From IMG/VR virus record IMGVR_UViG_3300044617_002133, positions 1 through 24,606 of that record: 24,606 nucleotides of DNA; one strand, 5' to 3'. Position 1 is the stretch's first letter, and every line of letters begins with the position of its first letter. Position numbers and translations under genes: made by a program. This document shows positions 1 to 7,739 of the stretch, piece after piece. The notes beneath the pieces are model-generated. The model saw nothing but the letters and a program-made list of their open reading frames with translations. It ran no database searches and was not told where the DNA came from. The DNA is from a virus.

Positions 1-2
1 CC

Positions 3-59
3 AACGCGCGCGGGGTAGTTCAGAAAAACACCGGAAATCTGGCCGTGCGCATCGAGTGA
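3..59 (+). CDS. 3' end of an upstream gene (partial), unknown
   Basis: An open frame enters the window from the left and ends at TGA 57-59, with a C-terminus reading NLAVRIE. Codon choice in the last residues (CTG GCC GTG CGC ATC GAG) matches the phage genes that follow, and the stop lies 15 bases before the next GTG start, typical of the tight spacing here. Only 18 codons are visible, so no function can be given. An upstream terminase-region or DNA-metabolism gene would fit the position, but that is inference, and the frame could be open by chance in such GC-rich DNA. Confidence 0.35.
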   Translation, partial: NARGVVQKNTGNLAVRIE

Positions 60-74
60 CCGCTTTGCGCGAGC

Positions 75-926
75 GTGTCGTCGATGGCCGCGAAGAAGAA
101 ACCAGCGCCGCGAGCTGCTCGAGCTCGAGCCGAGCCGACGAAGCGCTGCGCGAGGTGCGTGCGGTACGGGCGAGACCCTGAGCGGCCGCTCTCCGAGTTC
201 CCCCGCAACCGCGCGACCGCTGACGGGCTGGCCATCTACTGCCGCCACTGCAAGCGCGAGGCGGACCGCGAGCGCCTGAGAGGCCCCCCGCCTTCAGAGC
301 CGCCCCAGGGCGAGCCCTTCGAGCACCACCCACGGGCGGCACCGGCAGGTGATGCTCAGAGTTCCGCGCCGCGGCTGCGTGCGCCCGCGCTCGCCATCAC
401 CGACGAGCTCATCGCGAAGGCGGCCGGTCTCATCCGCGAAATCGGCGCCACTCGCCGCGCCGCAGCTCGGCACGTCGACGTCTCCGAGAACACGTTCAAG
501 GGCTGGCTGCGCGAGGCGGCCGACCTCAAAGACCCAAGCGACCCACGCGCTCGTCTGCTGTTCGCCGTCGAGCAGGCCGAGGGCGAGGCAGAGATTGCCG
601 CGACGCGCGCCTACTGGGCCGGCACGAAGCTCGACCCGCAGGTGGCCCAGCGATTCCTCGAGCGCCGCTTCAGCAAGGGCGACGAGAAGTGGGCCCGCAC
701 CGAGCACCTCGAGGTGACCGACGGCGACCGCGCCCCCATGGAGACCGCCGATGCACGCAAGCTCCTCGCTGACAAACTCGGGAAGCTCCTCTCCGGCAGA
801 GGCTCGAGCAGTGCTGCAGGACCAGCTGCTCTCGCAGCTGCCGCCGTCGGCGCCGACAACGCTCAGGGAGATGCTCCACCTGCTGAGTCAGGAGGAAGTC
901 CATCGCCTCCTGACGGAGCTGCCTGA
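75..926 (+). CDS. Terminase small subunit-like protein with N-terminal zinc ribbon
   Basis: Probable DNA-recognition subunit of the packaging terminase, acting with the large subunit encoded next. Residues 25-59 carry two CxxC pairs (C25/C28 and C56/C59) around a SEFPRNRATADGL segment. This is the pattern of the short zinc ribbon often seen at the N-terminus of phage HNH-type proteins, but no HNH nuclease motif follows. After a Pro-rich linker (about 71-100), residues 108-150 look like a helix-turn-helix (TRRAAARHVDVSENTFKGWL), and 155-215 is helical with a KWARTEHLEVTDG end common in small terminases. The last 60 residues are Ala/Gly/Ser-rich and overlap the large-subunit gene in another frame. 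The start is GTG 75; ATG 84 would remove three residues, and neither has a strong ribosome site. A transcription regulator is the alternative; the position favours terminase. Confidence 0.7.
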   Translation: MSSMAAKKKPAPRAARARAEPTKRCARCVRYGRDPERPLSEFPRNRATADGLAIYCRHCKREADRERLRGPPPSEPPQGEPFEHHPRAAPAGDAQSSAPRLRAPALAITDELIAKAAGLIREIGATRRAAARHVDVSENTFKGWLREAADLKDPSDPRARLLFAVEQAEGEAEIAATRAYWAGTKLDPQVAQRFLERRFSKGDEKWARTEHLEVTDGDRAPMETADARKLLADKLGKLLSGRGSSSAAGPAALAAAAVGADNAQGDAPPAESGGSPSPPDGAA

Positions 927-2187
927 CGGTCTCGTTCAGACGCTGCTCTTCGACTGGGTCGGGCTGTGGGCCCGTCAGTCGCAGCTGCTTCCCCCGGGTG
1001 AGTGGAACACCTGGCTGATTCTCGCGGGCCGCGGCTTCGGCAAGACGCGAACGGGCGCGGAGACGGTGCGTCACTTCGTCGAAACCGGGCAAGCGAAGCG
1101 CATCGCGCTCGTCGCACCCACCGCTGCCGACGTGCGCGACGTCATGGTCGAGGGTGACTCAGGCCTGCTGTCGGTCTGCCCACCGTGGTTCAAGGCCCAC
1201 TTCGAGCCGTCGAAGCGCCGCATCACGTGGAAGCGCGGCGGGAAGGAAGTCGCACGCGCCACCCTCTTCTCAGCCGAAGAGCCCGAGCGCTTCCGTGGTC
1301 CGCAGCACGACCTGCTGTGGGGTGACGAGCCCGCGTCGTGGCTCGACCCGAACGAAGCCTGGGCGCAGCTGCAGATGGGCCTGCGCCTCGGGAGGAAGCC
1401 GCGCGCCATCATCACGGGCACACCGAAACCCATCGACCTGATTCTCAAGCTGCTCGAGGAGGAGAAGACCGGGGACTGCTACGTCACTCGCGGCTCGACG
1501 TACGAGAACGCGGCCAACCTCGCCGCCAACTTCCTGCAGCAAATCACCCGCCTCTACGGAAACACGCGCCTCGGCGAGCAGGAGATTCGCGGCGGCGTGC
1601 TGCTCGACGTGCAGGGCGCCATCTTCAACCCGGTCGCGGTCGCGAAGTACCGCGTCGCGCGCCGACCCGAAGAGACGCCACTCGAGCTGCGCGCGCGCCT
1701 GAAGCTGACGCGCGTCGTGGTGGCTGTCGACCCGGCGCAGACCTCGGAGAACAAGGTCGACGAGACGGGCATCATTGTCTTGGGTCTCGGTGAAGACGGC
1801 ATCGTGTACGTGTTGGAAGACGCATCGATGCGGGGCAAGCCCGACGAGTGGGCGCGTGCGGTCAGTCACATGTTTCACCGCTGGAGCGCTGACGAAGTCG
1901 TGGCCGAGGTGAACGTCGGTGGCGAGATGGTCGAGTTCACCATCAAGACGGTCGACGACGCCCTCCCCGTGAAGCTGGTGCGCGCGATGCGGGGCAAGGC
2001 GAAGCGCGCTGAGCCCGTGGCGGCGCTGCTCGAGCAGGGCAAGGTGTGCCTCGTGGGCGAGTTCCCGAGACTTGAGAAGCAGATGAAGACCTTCACCGGC
2101 GTCAACGGGAAGCGTGACGACCGCTGCGACGCGATGAGCTGGGGTGTGCACGAGCTCGCGCTGGGTGCGGCCTTCGCCTTCGTGTGA
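811..2187 (+). CDS. Terminase large subunit (packaging ATPase and nuclease)
   Basis: Motor that pumps DNA into the prohead through the portal and cuts the concatemer. With the start at GTG 811 (458 residues), residues 72-79 are the Walker A loop AGRGFGKT, 167-173 the Walker B strand DLLWGDE, and 202-207 the coupling motif TGTPKP. The C-terminal RNase H-like nuclease shows D307 in VVVAVDPAQ, an acidic strand VAEVNVGG (about 364-371) and DDRCDAMSW (about 436-444). The frame is open back to ATG 751. GTG 811 is chosen because AGAGG lies eight bases upstream and the protein then begins like relatives, with a short Leu-rich helix before WLILAGRGFGKTRTGAE. ATG 871 is another option. The gene overlaps the small subunit by 116 bp and its stop overlaps the portal start in GTGA. 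Confidence 0.95.
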   Translation: MLQDQLLSQLPPSAPTTLREMLHLLSQEEVHRLLTELPDGLVQTLLFDWVGLWARQSQLLPPGEWNTWLILAGRGFGKTRTGAETVRHFVETGQAKRIALVAPTAADVRDVMVEGDSGLLSVCPPWFKAHFEPSKRRITWKRGGKEVARATLFSAEEPERFRGPQHDLLWGDEPASWLDPNEAWAQLQMGLRLGRKPRAIITGTPKPIDLILKLLEEEKTGDCYVTRGSTYENAANLAANFLQQITRLYGNTRLGEQEIRGGVLLDVQGAIFNPVAVAKYRVARRPEETPLELRARLKLTRVVVAVDPAQTSENKVDETGIIVLGLGEDGIVYVLEDASMRGKPDEWARAVSHMFHRWSADEVVAEVNVGGEMVEFTIKTVDDALPVKLVRAMRGKAKRAEPVAALLEQGKVCLVGEFPRLEKQMKTFTGVNGKRDDRCDAMSWGVHELALGAAFAFV

Positions 2188-3695
2188 CGGGCCGGGCGTA
2201 CGACGTCACCATGGGTCTGCTCAGCACCGTGTCTGGTTGGTTCCGCGGTCGCAGCGTCGAGGCGCGCGCGGTCGGCGGTGCCGTGGCTCGCGCTGACCTC
2301 GAGGGCGGGCTGCTCGCACCAGGTGCTGCAGGTCGAGGCCCGCCGGCCCGTGGCACCCGCGAGCTCATCGCCGCGTACCGAGAGCAGCCGTGGCTCAGGG
2401 CCGTCACCAACCGCATCGCCCGCGGCGTCGCTTCGATGCGCTGGGGCGTTTACGTGCGCGCGAGCGAGCCGGTGAAGCCAGCCGGGCGCATGGCCCCGAC
2501 GTGGCGTTGGGGCGTCGACCGCGCGGTGCGTGACTCCGCGCTGCAGTCACCCAACCGCGAGGGACGAGCGAAGCGCATGGCTCAGCTGCAGCGCGCGGGA
2601 GTGCTGCGCGAGGTGGCGGACCACCCGATGCTCGAGCTGCTGCAGCGGCCGAACCCGATGATGACGGGCCATGCGGCGTTGCAGGTGACGCAGGTGTGGT
2701 TGGACATCAAGGGCGAGGCCTTCTGGCTGGTCAGCTACGCGCCCGACGGCACGCCAAACGGTCTCTGGCCGGTGCCGCCGCACTGGGTGCAGGCTGTGCC
2801 GAACACAGGGGCGCCGTACTTCGTCGTCAGCACCGGCTCTGTGCAGATGAAGCTCGACCCGAGCGCCGTCATCTGGCTTCGCGACATCGACCCCAGCAAC
2901 CCGTATGGCCGTGGCGCTGGCGTTGCGGAGTCGCTCGGCGACGAGCTCGAGACCGACGAGTACGCGGCGAAGTACCTCAAGGCGTGGTTCTTCAACAACG
3001 CGACGCCCTCGATGCTCGTCTCGTTCGAGACGAACGCGACCACGAAGCAACTCGAAGAGGCGCGCGACAAGTGGGAGCAGTCGCACCGCGGCGTGCACAA
3101 CGCCCACCGCGCACACTTCGCCGCCGGCAAGATGAACGCGGTCAAGCTCGACACGAGCTTCCGCGACCAACAGCTGCTCGAGCTGCGCCGCATGCACCGC
3201 GACACCGTCATTCAGGTGTTCGGCGTTCCGCCTGAGGCAGTGGGCGTCATCGAGAACAGCAACCGGGCCACCATCGACGGCGCCGGGTACATGTACGCCA
3301 TCGGCGTCGAGCACCCGCGCTGCGAGTTCCTCCGCTCCGAGCTCGCGCACCAGCTGCTGCCGAAGTTCAAGGGCGGTGACGCTGCGCTGCTCGAGTGCGA
3401 GCTCAGCACGCCGCAGGACCAGACCCGCCGCCTCGAGGTGATGAAGGCGCAGCCCGCCGGCTTCCTGCTGAACGAGTTCCGCTGCGAGGCCGGGTACGAC
3501 CCGCTGCCCGAGCTCGAGGGCGAATTCGCTGCCGCCATGCCTGGGCAGAACGGCAGTACCGCAAAGCCTGCTGCGCCCCCGCCCGAGGTCGACGACGAGG
3601 AAGAGCCGGAGGCCGAGCCCGCCGAAGCAGAGACGGAAGAACTCTCGGCAGCCCGCATGGACCCTCCCTGGGCGAAGCACCTGCGTCGACTCTGA
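2184..3695 (+). CDS. Portal protein, HK97 type
   Basis: Forms the dodecameric ring at one capsid vertex through which DNA enters and leaves, and nucleates head assembly. The family is recognised from ELIAAYREQPWLRAVTNRIA near the N-terminus, a central DIDPSNPYGRGAGVAESL stretch, the helical EYAAKYLKAWFFNNATPS region and FGVPPEAVGVIENSNRATI, all typical of HK97-like portals. At 503 residues it is somewhat longer than usual because of an acidic Glu/Pro tail (about 455-490). GTG 2184 overlaps the terminase stop as GTGA; ATG 2211 would give the common MGLL beginning and is a real alternative, as neither has a clear ribosome site. The gene is followed by the diverged copy of the repeated intergenic motif and then the protease gene. 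Confidence 0.93.
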   Translation: MTGRAYDVTMGLLSTVSGWFRGRSVEARAVGGAVARADLEGGLLAPGAAGRGPPARGTRELIAAYREQPWLRAVTNRIARGVASMRWGVYVRASEPVKPAGRMAPTWRWGVDRAVRDSALQSPNREGRAKRMAQLQRAGVLREVADHPMLELLQRPNPMMTGHAALQVTQVWLDIKGEAFWLVSYAPDGTPNGLWPVPPHWVQAVPNTGAPYFVVSTGSVQMKLDPSAVIWLRDIDPSNPYGRGAGVAESLGDELETDEYAAKYLKAWFFNNATPSMLVSFETNATTKQLEEARDKWEQSHRGVHNAHRAHFAAGKMNAVKLDTSFRDQQLLELRRMHRDTVIQVFGVPPEAVGVIENSNRATIDGAGYMYAIGVEHPRCEFLRSELAHQLLPKFKGGDAALLECELSTPQDQTRRLEVMKAQPAGFLLNEFRCEAGYDPLPELEGEFAAAMPGQNGSTAKPAAPPPEVDDEEEPEAEPAEAETEELSAARMDPPWAKHLRRL

Positions 3696-3732
3696 CGGCG
3701 CGTCACATCGTGTGAGGCCTCTCGCGTCTTCT
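3693..3732 (+). promoter_or_regulatory. Diverged copy (D) of the repeated ~40-bp intergenic motif
   Basis: The stretch begins at the portal stop codon and shares TGACGGC, the core ATCGTGTG and a terminal TTCT with the copy at 10301 at identical spacing, with 24 of 40 positions equal. It lacks the GGAAT part of the core found in the other three copies. It ends seven bases before the protease ATG and leaves no room for a separate ribosome site. It may be a weak or specialised promoter for the capsid block. Confidence 0.4.
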
Positions 3733-3739
3733 GTGTCTC

Positions 3740-4537
3740 ATGAAGACGCCGGTTCGCCGCGAGGCGCCATCTGGAGCAGAGGCCACGGGCGACCGGAAGC
3801 GGCGCTTCGTGCTCAGCGATGAGAGCGTCGACCGCTACAACACCGTCTTCAAGCTCGCCGGCTGGGAGCTCGAGAACTTCTCGCGCAACCCCGTGGTGCT
3901 CTGGTGCCACGACCACCGCTCGCTCCCGCTGGGCAAGGCGTCGGTGAGTAAGAGCGGCGGCGCCCTAGTTGCCGAGGTCGAGTTCTTCGACGACGCGACC
4001 AACCCCGACGCCACCCGCATCATGAAGATGGTGGACGGCGGCGTGATGGGCGTGTCCGTCGGCGCTCGCGTGCTCGAGTCCGAGTACAACCTCGAGCGCG
4101 AGAGCGAAGACGAGTGGGAGAACTGGGTGTCTCCCCCGCTCGACTTCACCCGCGCCGAGCTGCTCGAGATGAGCATCGTCAACGTGCCCGGCAACGCAAA
4201 CGCGCTGCCCATGCGCACGGCTGAGCTCGACGAGCTGCGTCTCATGACGCAGGCCGCGGTGTTCCGCGCGAGCGAGCCGAGAGACTTGAAGGCCCACCCG
4301 GAAGCGAAGGCGCTGCGTGCTGCTGCGCTCGCGAAGCGCTCGGCTGCGGAACCATCCGCGCCCGCCGCTCCGCCTCCCGCGCCGGGCGAAGAAACCGTCG
4401 AGCTGCCCGAAGGACTCGACGCCGAAGGTCTCGCGAAGTTGGTGCGCGACACCGTCACCGAAAGCATCGCGGACCGGTTGAAGGCAGCCGCGCTCCGTCA
4501 ACGTGGGGAACTCGAAGTCGAGGGAGCAAAATCGTGA
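3740..4537 (+). CDS. HK97-family prohead protease
   Basis: Maturation protease that is packaged in the prohead and removes the scaffold-like N-terminus of the capsid protein. Residues 20-165 form the protease domain: RRFVLSDESVDRYNTVFKLAGW, then NPVVLWCHDH with the likely catalytic histidine at 57 or 59, and MGVSVGA with the likely nucleophile S106, as in the herpesvirus-like serine proteases of this family. LLEMSIVNVPGNANA (about 141-155) is the conserved segment after the active site. A Pro/Ala linker and a charged helix (about 220-265) may act as a scaffold tail. No ribosome site precedes ATG 3740. The stop overlaps the capsid start in GTGA, so the two are coupled. Confidence 0.92.
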   Translation: MKTPVRREAPSGAEATGDRKRRFVLSDESVDRYNTVFKLAGWELENFSRNPVVLWCHDHRSLPLGKASVSKSGGALVAEVEFFDDATNPDATRIMKMVDGGVMGVSVGARVLESEYNLERESEDEWENWVSPPLDFTRAELLEMSIVNVPGNANALPMRTAELDELRLMTQAAVFRASEPRDLKAHPEAKALRAAALAKRSAAEPSAPAAPPPAPGEETVELPEGLDAEGLAKLVRDTVTESIADRLKAAALRQRGELEVEGAKS

Positions 4538-5823
4538 CCGCAATCACCGCGAAGGACCTGGGCAGCATCATCAAGGACAACGTCGAGAAGGCCATGGCCG
4601 ACAAGATGATCGGCGCCGAGCAGGAGGCCCGTGCGGCCTTCGATGCGGCCATGAAGCGGGGCGACCCCGAGTTCATGCGCAAGGTGTCGCAGCTCGCTGC
4701 CGGCAACGGCCAGCCGTCGCGCGAAGACCGCCTCGAGCAGTACCGCCTGGGCATCGACCCGAAGAAGGGACGCGGCCTCGGCTTCGCCCGCGCGGTGCGC
4801 GCCATCACTCACGCCAAGCGCAGCGGCGCGAAGCCGCAGGACGTGGCGCACGAGTGGGCGAAGCGCGGTTTCGTCGGCTACCGCGAGGCGGCGGAAGACC
4901 TCGCCACCTTCGAGAAGCGCGCCCTCGAAGCGGGCACCCTCTCGGGCGCTGGCGTGCTCGTTCCCGAGACGCTCTCGGCTGAGTTCATCGAACTGCTCTA
5001 CGCGAGCACCGTCGCGACCGCGATGGGCGCGCGGGACCTCGAGTTCACCGGCTCGCTCGCTCTCGGGCGCCTGAACGCCGGCGCGACCGTCGGCTACGTG
5101 GGCGAAGAGGCGAACATCACGCCCTCGCAGCCCTCGCTCGGCGCGGTGAAGCTGACCGGCAAGAAGGCGGCGGGGCTCGTCGCCATTACGAACGAACTGC
5201 TGGCGAATCCTTCCGTGGGCGCCGACGCGATGGTGCGCGACGACCTCCTGCAGGCGATGGCGCTCCGCCGCGACCTCTCGTTCTACCGCGGCACCGGCGC
5301 GGAGACGCAGCCCAAGGGCGTCCAGAGCTGGATTCGCTCGGGCAACAAGTTCAACCAGACCGGCACCACGCTGGCGCAGGTGGTCGCGGACTACGTCAAC
5401 CTTGCGCGCCTGGTCGACGAGTCGAACGTGCCTTCGAACGACGCGGCCTACGTGATGGCGCCGCGCACCTTCTGGGGCCTCGCGAAGCTGCTCGACACCA
5501 ACGGCAGCTTCGTCTTCATGCCGATGCTGATGGCCGGCAACCTGTTCGGCTTCCGCTTCGCCAAGACGACCCAGATTCCGGTCAACCTCAGCGGCTCGCA
5601 GTCGCAGGTGTTCTTCGGCGTGCACTCCGACGTCATCCTCGGTCGCGACGTCTCGCGCCCGCTCGAGGTCGAGACGCAGGTGAACGGGGCGTACTGGAAC
5701 GGCTCCGCGGTAGTCGCCGGCTTCAGCAACGACACCTCGCCCGTGCGCATCATCGAGTCGCACGACGTTGCCGCGCGTCACGACAACACCTTCGCCCTCA
5801 TGGAGCAGGTGACCCTGTCGTAA
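4534..5823 (+). CDS. Major capsid protein, HK97 fold
   Basis: Builds the icosahedral shell. Residues 1 to about 135 are charged and helical and resemble the delta (scaffold) domain removed by the protease. The mature part starts near SGAGVLVPETLSAEFIELL (about 137-155) and continues with the A- and P-domain signatures: GEEANITPSQPSLGAVKLTGKK, AITNELLANP, LSFYRGTGAETQPKGVQSW and VMAPRTFWGLAKLLDTNGS. K210 and K211 lie where the HK97 cross-linking lysine is found, but whether cross-links form cannot be read from sequence. GTG 4534 overlaps the protease stop. The 429-residue length is usual for a precursor with a fused delta domain, so no separate scaffold gene is needed. Confidence 0.95.
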   Translation: MTAITAKDLGSIIKDNVEKAMADKMIGAEQEARAAFDAAMKRGDPEFMRKVSQLAAGNGQPSREDRLEQYRLGIDPKKGRGLGFARAVRAITHAKRSGAKPQDVAHEWAKRGFVGYREAAEDLATFEKRALEAGTLSGAGVLVPETLSAEFIELLYASTVATAMGARDLEFTGSLALGRLNAGATVGYVGEEANITPSQPSLGAVKLTGKKAAGLVAITNELLANPSVGADAMVRDDLLQAMALRRDLSFYRGTGAETQPKGVQSWIRSGNKFNQTGTTLAQVVADYVNLARLVDESNVPSNDAAYVMAPRTFWGLAKLLDTNGSFVFMPMLMAGNLFGFRFAKTTQIPVNLSGSQSQVFFGVHSDVILGRDVSRPLEVETQVNGAYWNGSAVVAGFSNDTSPVRIIESHDVAARHDNTFALMEQVTLS

Positions 5824-5884
5824 CGGGCGCCTGAGCCGACACCGTCACTCGCAGTCCAAGACTCGCAGCCAGGAGAACTGAACC

Positions 5885-6334
5885 ATGTCCGCACAGACCA
5901 TCACGGGGGTCGGCGCCGAAGTCGCGACCCGCATCGGCATCGACCCCGCCGCGCGCACGGCGGGCACCGCCAACGGCACCGGCTTCGACCGCATCGGCTT
6001 CAACAGCTGCGTTCTCATCGGCCAGTCGGGCGCTGAGACGGGCTCGCCCACCGCGCGCTCGGTCGACTTCAAGATTCAGCACAGCGACGTGGTCGGCTCG
6101 GGCTATGCCGACTACACGCCGTCAATCCCGGCTCCGGGTGCGACCGGCGCGCTGGCGCAAATCGCCGCGGTCACCACGATGAAGAAGCGCAGCATCGACC
6201 TGAAGACGGCGAAGCAGTTCATCCGCGTGGTGGCCACCACGGCCTTCACGGGCGGCACCTCGCCGACGCTCCTCAGCTCCGCGGTGGTGGTGCTCGGCGG
6301 TGCCGACGTCCTGCCCATCGCCGACGACACGTAA
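5885..6334 (+). CDS. Probable capsid-associated (decoration-like) protein
   Basis: Unknown by name, but it has the look of a small beta-rich virion protein that many HK97-type phages encode just after the capsid gene: a central FKIQHSDVVGSGYADY segment, then KQFIRVVATTAFTGG and a hydrophobic final strand SSAVVVLGG. The 149-residue size and position suggest a head decoration or stabilising protein; that function is inferred. The ATG has the strong ribosome site AGGAG about nine bases upstream, consistent with high expression. It sits 61 bases after the capsid gene and is followed by a 113-base gap with a terminator-like hairpin. Confidence 0.65.
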   Translation: MSAQTITGVGAEVATRIGIDPAARTAGTANGTGFDRIGFNSCVLIGQSGAETGSPTARSVDFKIQHSDVVGSGYADYTPSIPAPGATGALAQIAAVTTMKKRSIDLKTAKQFIRVVATTAFTGGTSPTLLSSAVVVLGGADVLPIADDT

Positions 6335-6400
6335 GACCCAAGGTCCACGGACGAGCCGGGCTCACCGGGGACGTGGACGACCTGCAGCACGGCGCAGAAC

Positions 6401-6432
6401 CCGGGGTGTGAGCCGCCCCGGCCTTTCCTTTT
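6401..6432 (+). terminator. Terminator-like hairpin after the capsid block
   Basis: CCGGGG at 6401-6406 pairs perfectly with CCCCGG at 6416-6421 around a nine-base loop, and the T-rich run CCTTTCCTTTT follows directly. It lies in the 113-base gap between the decoration-like gene and the next head gene. It could cut down read-through from the highly expressed capsid genes. The T-run is interrupted, so termination is probably partial. Confidence 0.5.
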
Positions 6433-6447
6433 GCCCCGAGAGAACAC

Positions 6448-6726
6448 ATGGCTCTTCAGCTCCTTCGCCTCACGAAGCACTTCGGCAACCTCACCGCGGG
6501 CGAAGTCGGCGGCTACACGCCCGACGCGGCCGCGCACATCATCAAGAACCAGGGCGGCCTGCTCATCGGCGCCATCGACCCTGCGAAGCAGGTGCACGTG
6601 ATGCGCGAGGTGGACGGCGAGATGAAGGACCTCATCGTCGACGCTGAGCCCGAGCTCGTCGACGGCAAGCCGACCGGCAACCTCGTCGCGAAGCCTGAGC
6701 CGAAGAAGGCCGAGCCGAAGAAGTAA
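6448..6726 (+). CDS. Small head protein, unknown function
   Basis: A 92-residue protein. The N-terminal half (LRLTKHFGNLTAGEVGGYTPDAAAHIIKNQGG) has the layout 'aromatic, AGE, small hydrophobic, A-x-x-I, G' seen in short phage head-region proteins of unknown role. The C-terminus is a low-complexity run of Lys, Pro and Glu (KPEPKKAEPKK). It lies between the decoration-like gene and the head-tail connector, so a head or neck accessory role is inferred. The start is ATG 6448 with a weak GAGAGA ribosome site ahead of it. No catalytic or metal-binding motif is visible. Confidence 0.7.
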   Translation: MALQLLRLTKHFGNLTAGEVGGYTPDAAAHIIKNQGGLLIGAIDPAKQVHVMREVDGEMKDLIVDAEPELVDGKPTGNLVAKPEPKKAEPKK

Positions 6727-6731
6727 TCGAA

Positions 6732-6763
6732 GCACCGCGCCCACTCAGGGCGCGTCGAGGTGC
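6732..6763 (+). other. Strong hairpin overlapping the connector ribosome site
   Basis: CGCGCCC (6736-6742) pairs with GGGCGCG (6748-6754) around ACTCA. An outer GCAC (6732-6735) pairs with GTGC (6760-6763) across a small internal loop. The outer arm uses the GAGGTG ribosome site of the connector gene starting at 6769. The structure could therefore tune its translation or act as an RNA-processing site. No T-run follows, so it is not a classic terminator. Confidence 0.45.
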
Positions 6764-6768
6764 CCACA

Positions 6769-7422
6769 ATGGCTGACTCCGACCTCACCCTCGCGGCGAC
6801 AGCGGCTGAGGCCCTCGGCGTGAGCCCTTCTGACGCGAAGCTGCCGCGCATCATCGGCGCCGCGTCAGAGGCGATTGCGAGCTACATCGGTCGCCGCCTC
6901 CACTACGCGGCGGCCAACGTCGAGCGCCTCGCCGGGTACGTCAACCAGGTGCGCCTCTACCTCGGCGTCACGCCGGTGCTCAGCGTGGCGCAGGTGGTGC
7001 TCCCCGATGGCTCGGTGCTGACTGAGGCCGGGGACGACTTCGCGCTCGAGGACGCAGCAACCCTCTACCGCGCCGCCGGCTGGCCCTTCACCGGGCTGGT
7101 GCGGGCCGGGCTGCTCTACGACATGCCCGCCGTGGGCACCGAGAAGCGCGGCATTGTCGCGACGTACGCGGGCGGCTGGGTGACTCCAGCTCAGGCAGCG
7201 TCGGGTGGCTGGGCCGGGCCGGTCCGCTCGCTCCCGTTCGAGCTCGAGGAGGCCTGTCTTCAGACGGTTGCCGCCCTCTACGCGAAGCAGGGGGCAGATC
7301 AGACCGTCGCCAGCGAGTCACTCGGCGCCTACTCGGTGAGCTACCGGCTCCCGAGTGCCATCGGCAGCATCCCCGACGTCGTGAAGGCCACGCTCGACCG
7401 GTACCGGAGGCTGGTGCCGTGA
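6769..7422 (+). CDS. Head-tail connector, gp6-like
   Basis: Adaptor ring that docks on the portal and receives the tail, as HK97 gp6 does. The 217-residue protein has the typical plan: an N-terminal helix pair (AAEALGVSPSDAKLPRIIGAASEAIASYIGRRL), a beta region with LYLGVTPVLSVAQVVLPDGS, then a C-terminal helix ELEEACLQTVAALYAKQG and the ending SIPDVVKATLDRYRRLVP. ATG 6769 is preferred because GAGGTG stands eight bases before it; the frame is open to GTG 6760, which is itself part of that ribosome site. The stop overlaps the next start in GTGA. Confidence 0.85.
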   Translation: MADSDLTLAATAAEALGVSPSDAKLPRIIGAASEAIASYIGRRLHYAAANVERLAGYVNQVRLYLGVTPVLSVAQVVLPDGSVLTEAGDDFALEDAATLYRAAGWPFTGLVRAGLLYDMPAVGTEKRGIVATYAGGWVTPAQAASGGWAGPVRSLPFELEEACLQTVAALYAKQGADQTVASESLGAYSVSYRLPSAIGSIPDVVKATLDRYRRLVP

Positions 7423-7739
7423 GTATCGCGAGCTGGCTGAGGCAGACGGCCTACAAGGCCTCGGTGACGGGCACCGACTCGTACGGGAAGCCCACCTACG
7501 GCTCGCCGGTGGCTGTGCCGGTGCGCGTCGAGCTCGACTCGCGCCTGGTGCGCAACGCTCAGGGCGAGCAGGTGCAGTCGACGCACAAGCTCTGGAGTCT
7601 CACCGCCATCAGCATCACCGACCGCGTGTGGCTGCCGAACGCGAGCACCGCAGACGCGAACGCGTCGAAGCTGCCGCTCGCCGTCAACGCGGTCGGAGAC
7701 AAGGCAGGCGCGCGGACGCTCTTCGAGGTGTGGCTCTGA
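7419..7739 (+). CDS. Head-tail stopper-like (head closure) protein
   Basis: Probable ring protein below the connector that closes the DNA channel. It is 106 residues long, starts with an amphipathic SIASWLRQTAYKASV segment, continues as a small beta barrel-like domain (TYGSPVAVPVRVELDSRLV, THKLWSLTAISITDRVWLP) and ends in a short strand TLFEVWL, the pattern of HK97 gp7 and SPP1 gp16-type stoppers. The assignment rests on size, strand pattern and position between the gp6-like and gp10-like genes. GTG 7419 overlaps the connector stop, and its own stop overlaps the next start as TGATG. Confidence 0.7.
   Translation: MSIASWLRQTAYKASVTGTDSYGKPTYGSPVAVPVRVELDSRLVRNAQGEQVQSTHKLWSLTAISITDRVWLPNASTADANASKLPLAVNAVGDKAGARTLFEVWL

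Noticed and set aside
31-56. CCGGAAATCTGG and nearby GTGCGC as another copy of the intergenic motif
   Set aside because: Only scattered matches; the spacing and the GTG and GGCA-N-TCT parts are absent, and it lies inside a probable coding end.
1270-2151. 293-codon minus-strand frame inside the terminase
   Set aside because: It is a shadow of the large terminase with no recognisable domain or start context.
5824-5884. The gap after the capsid gene as a further motif copy
   Set aside because: It is GC-rich and starts at a stop codon but lacks the ATCGTGTG core; it mainly contains the AGGAG ribosome site of the next gene.
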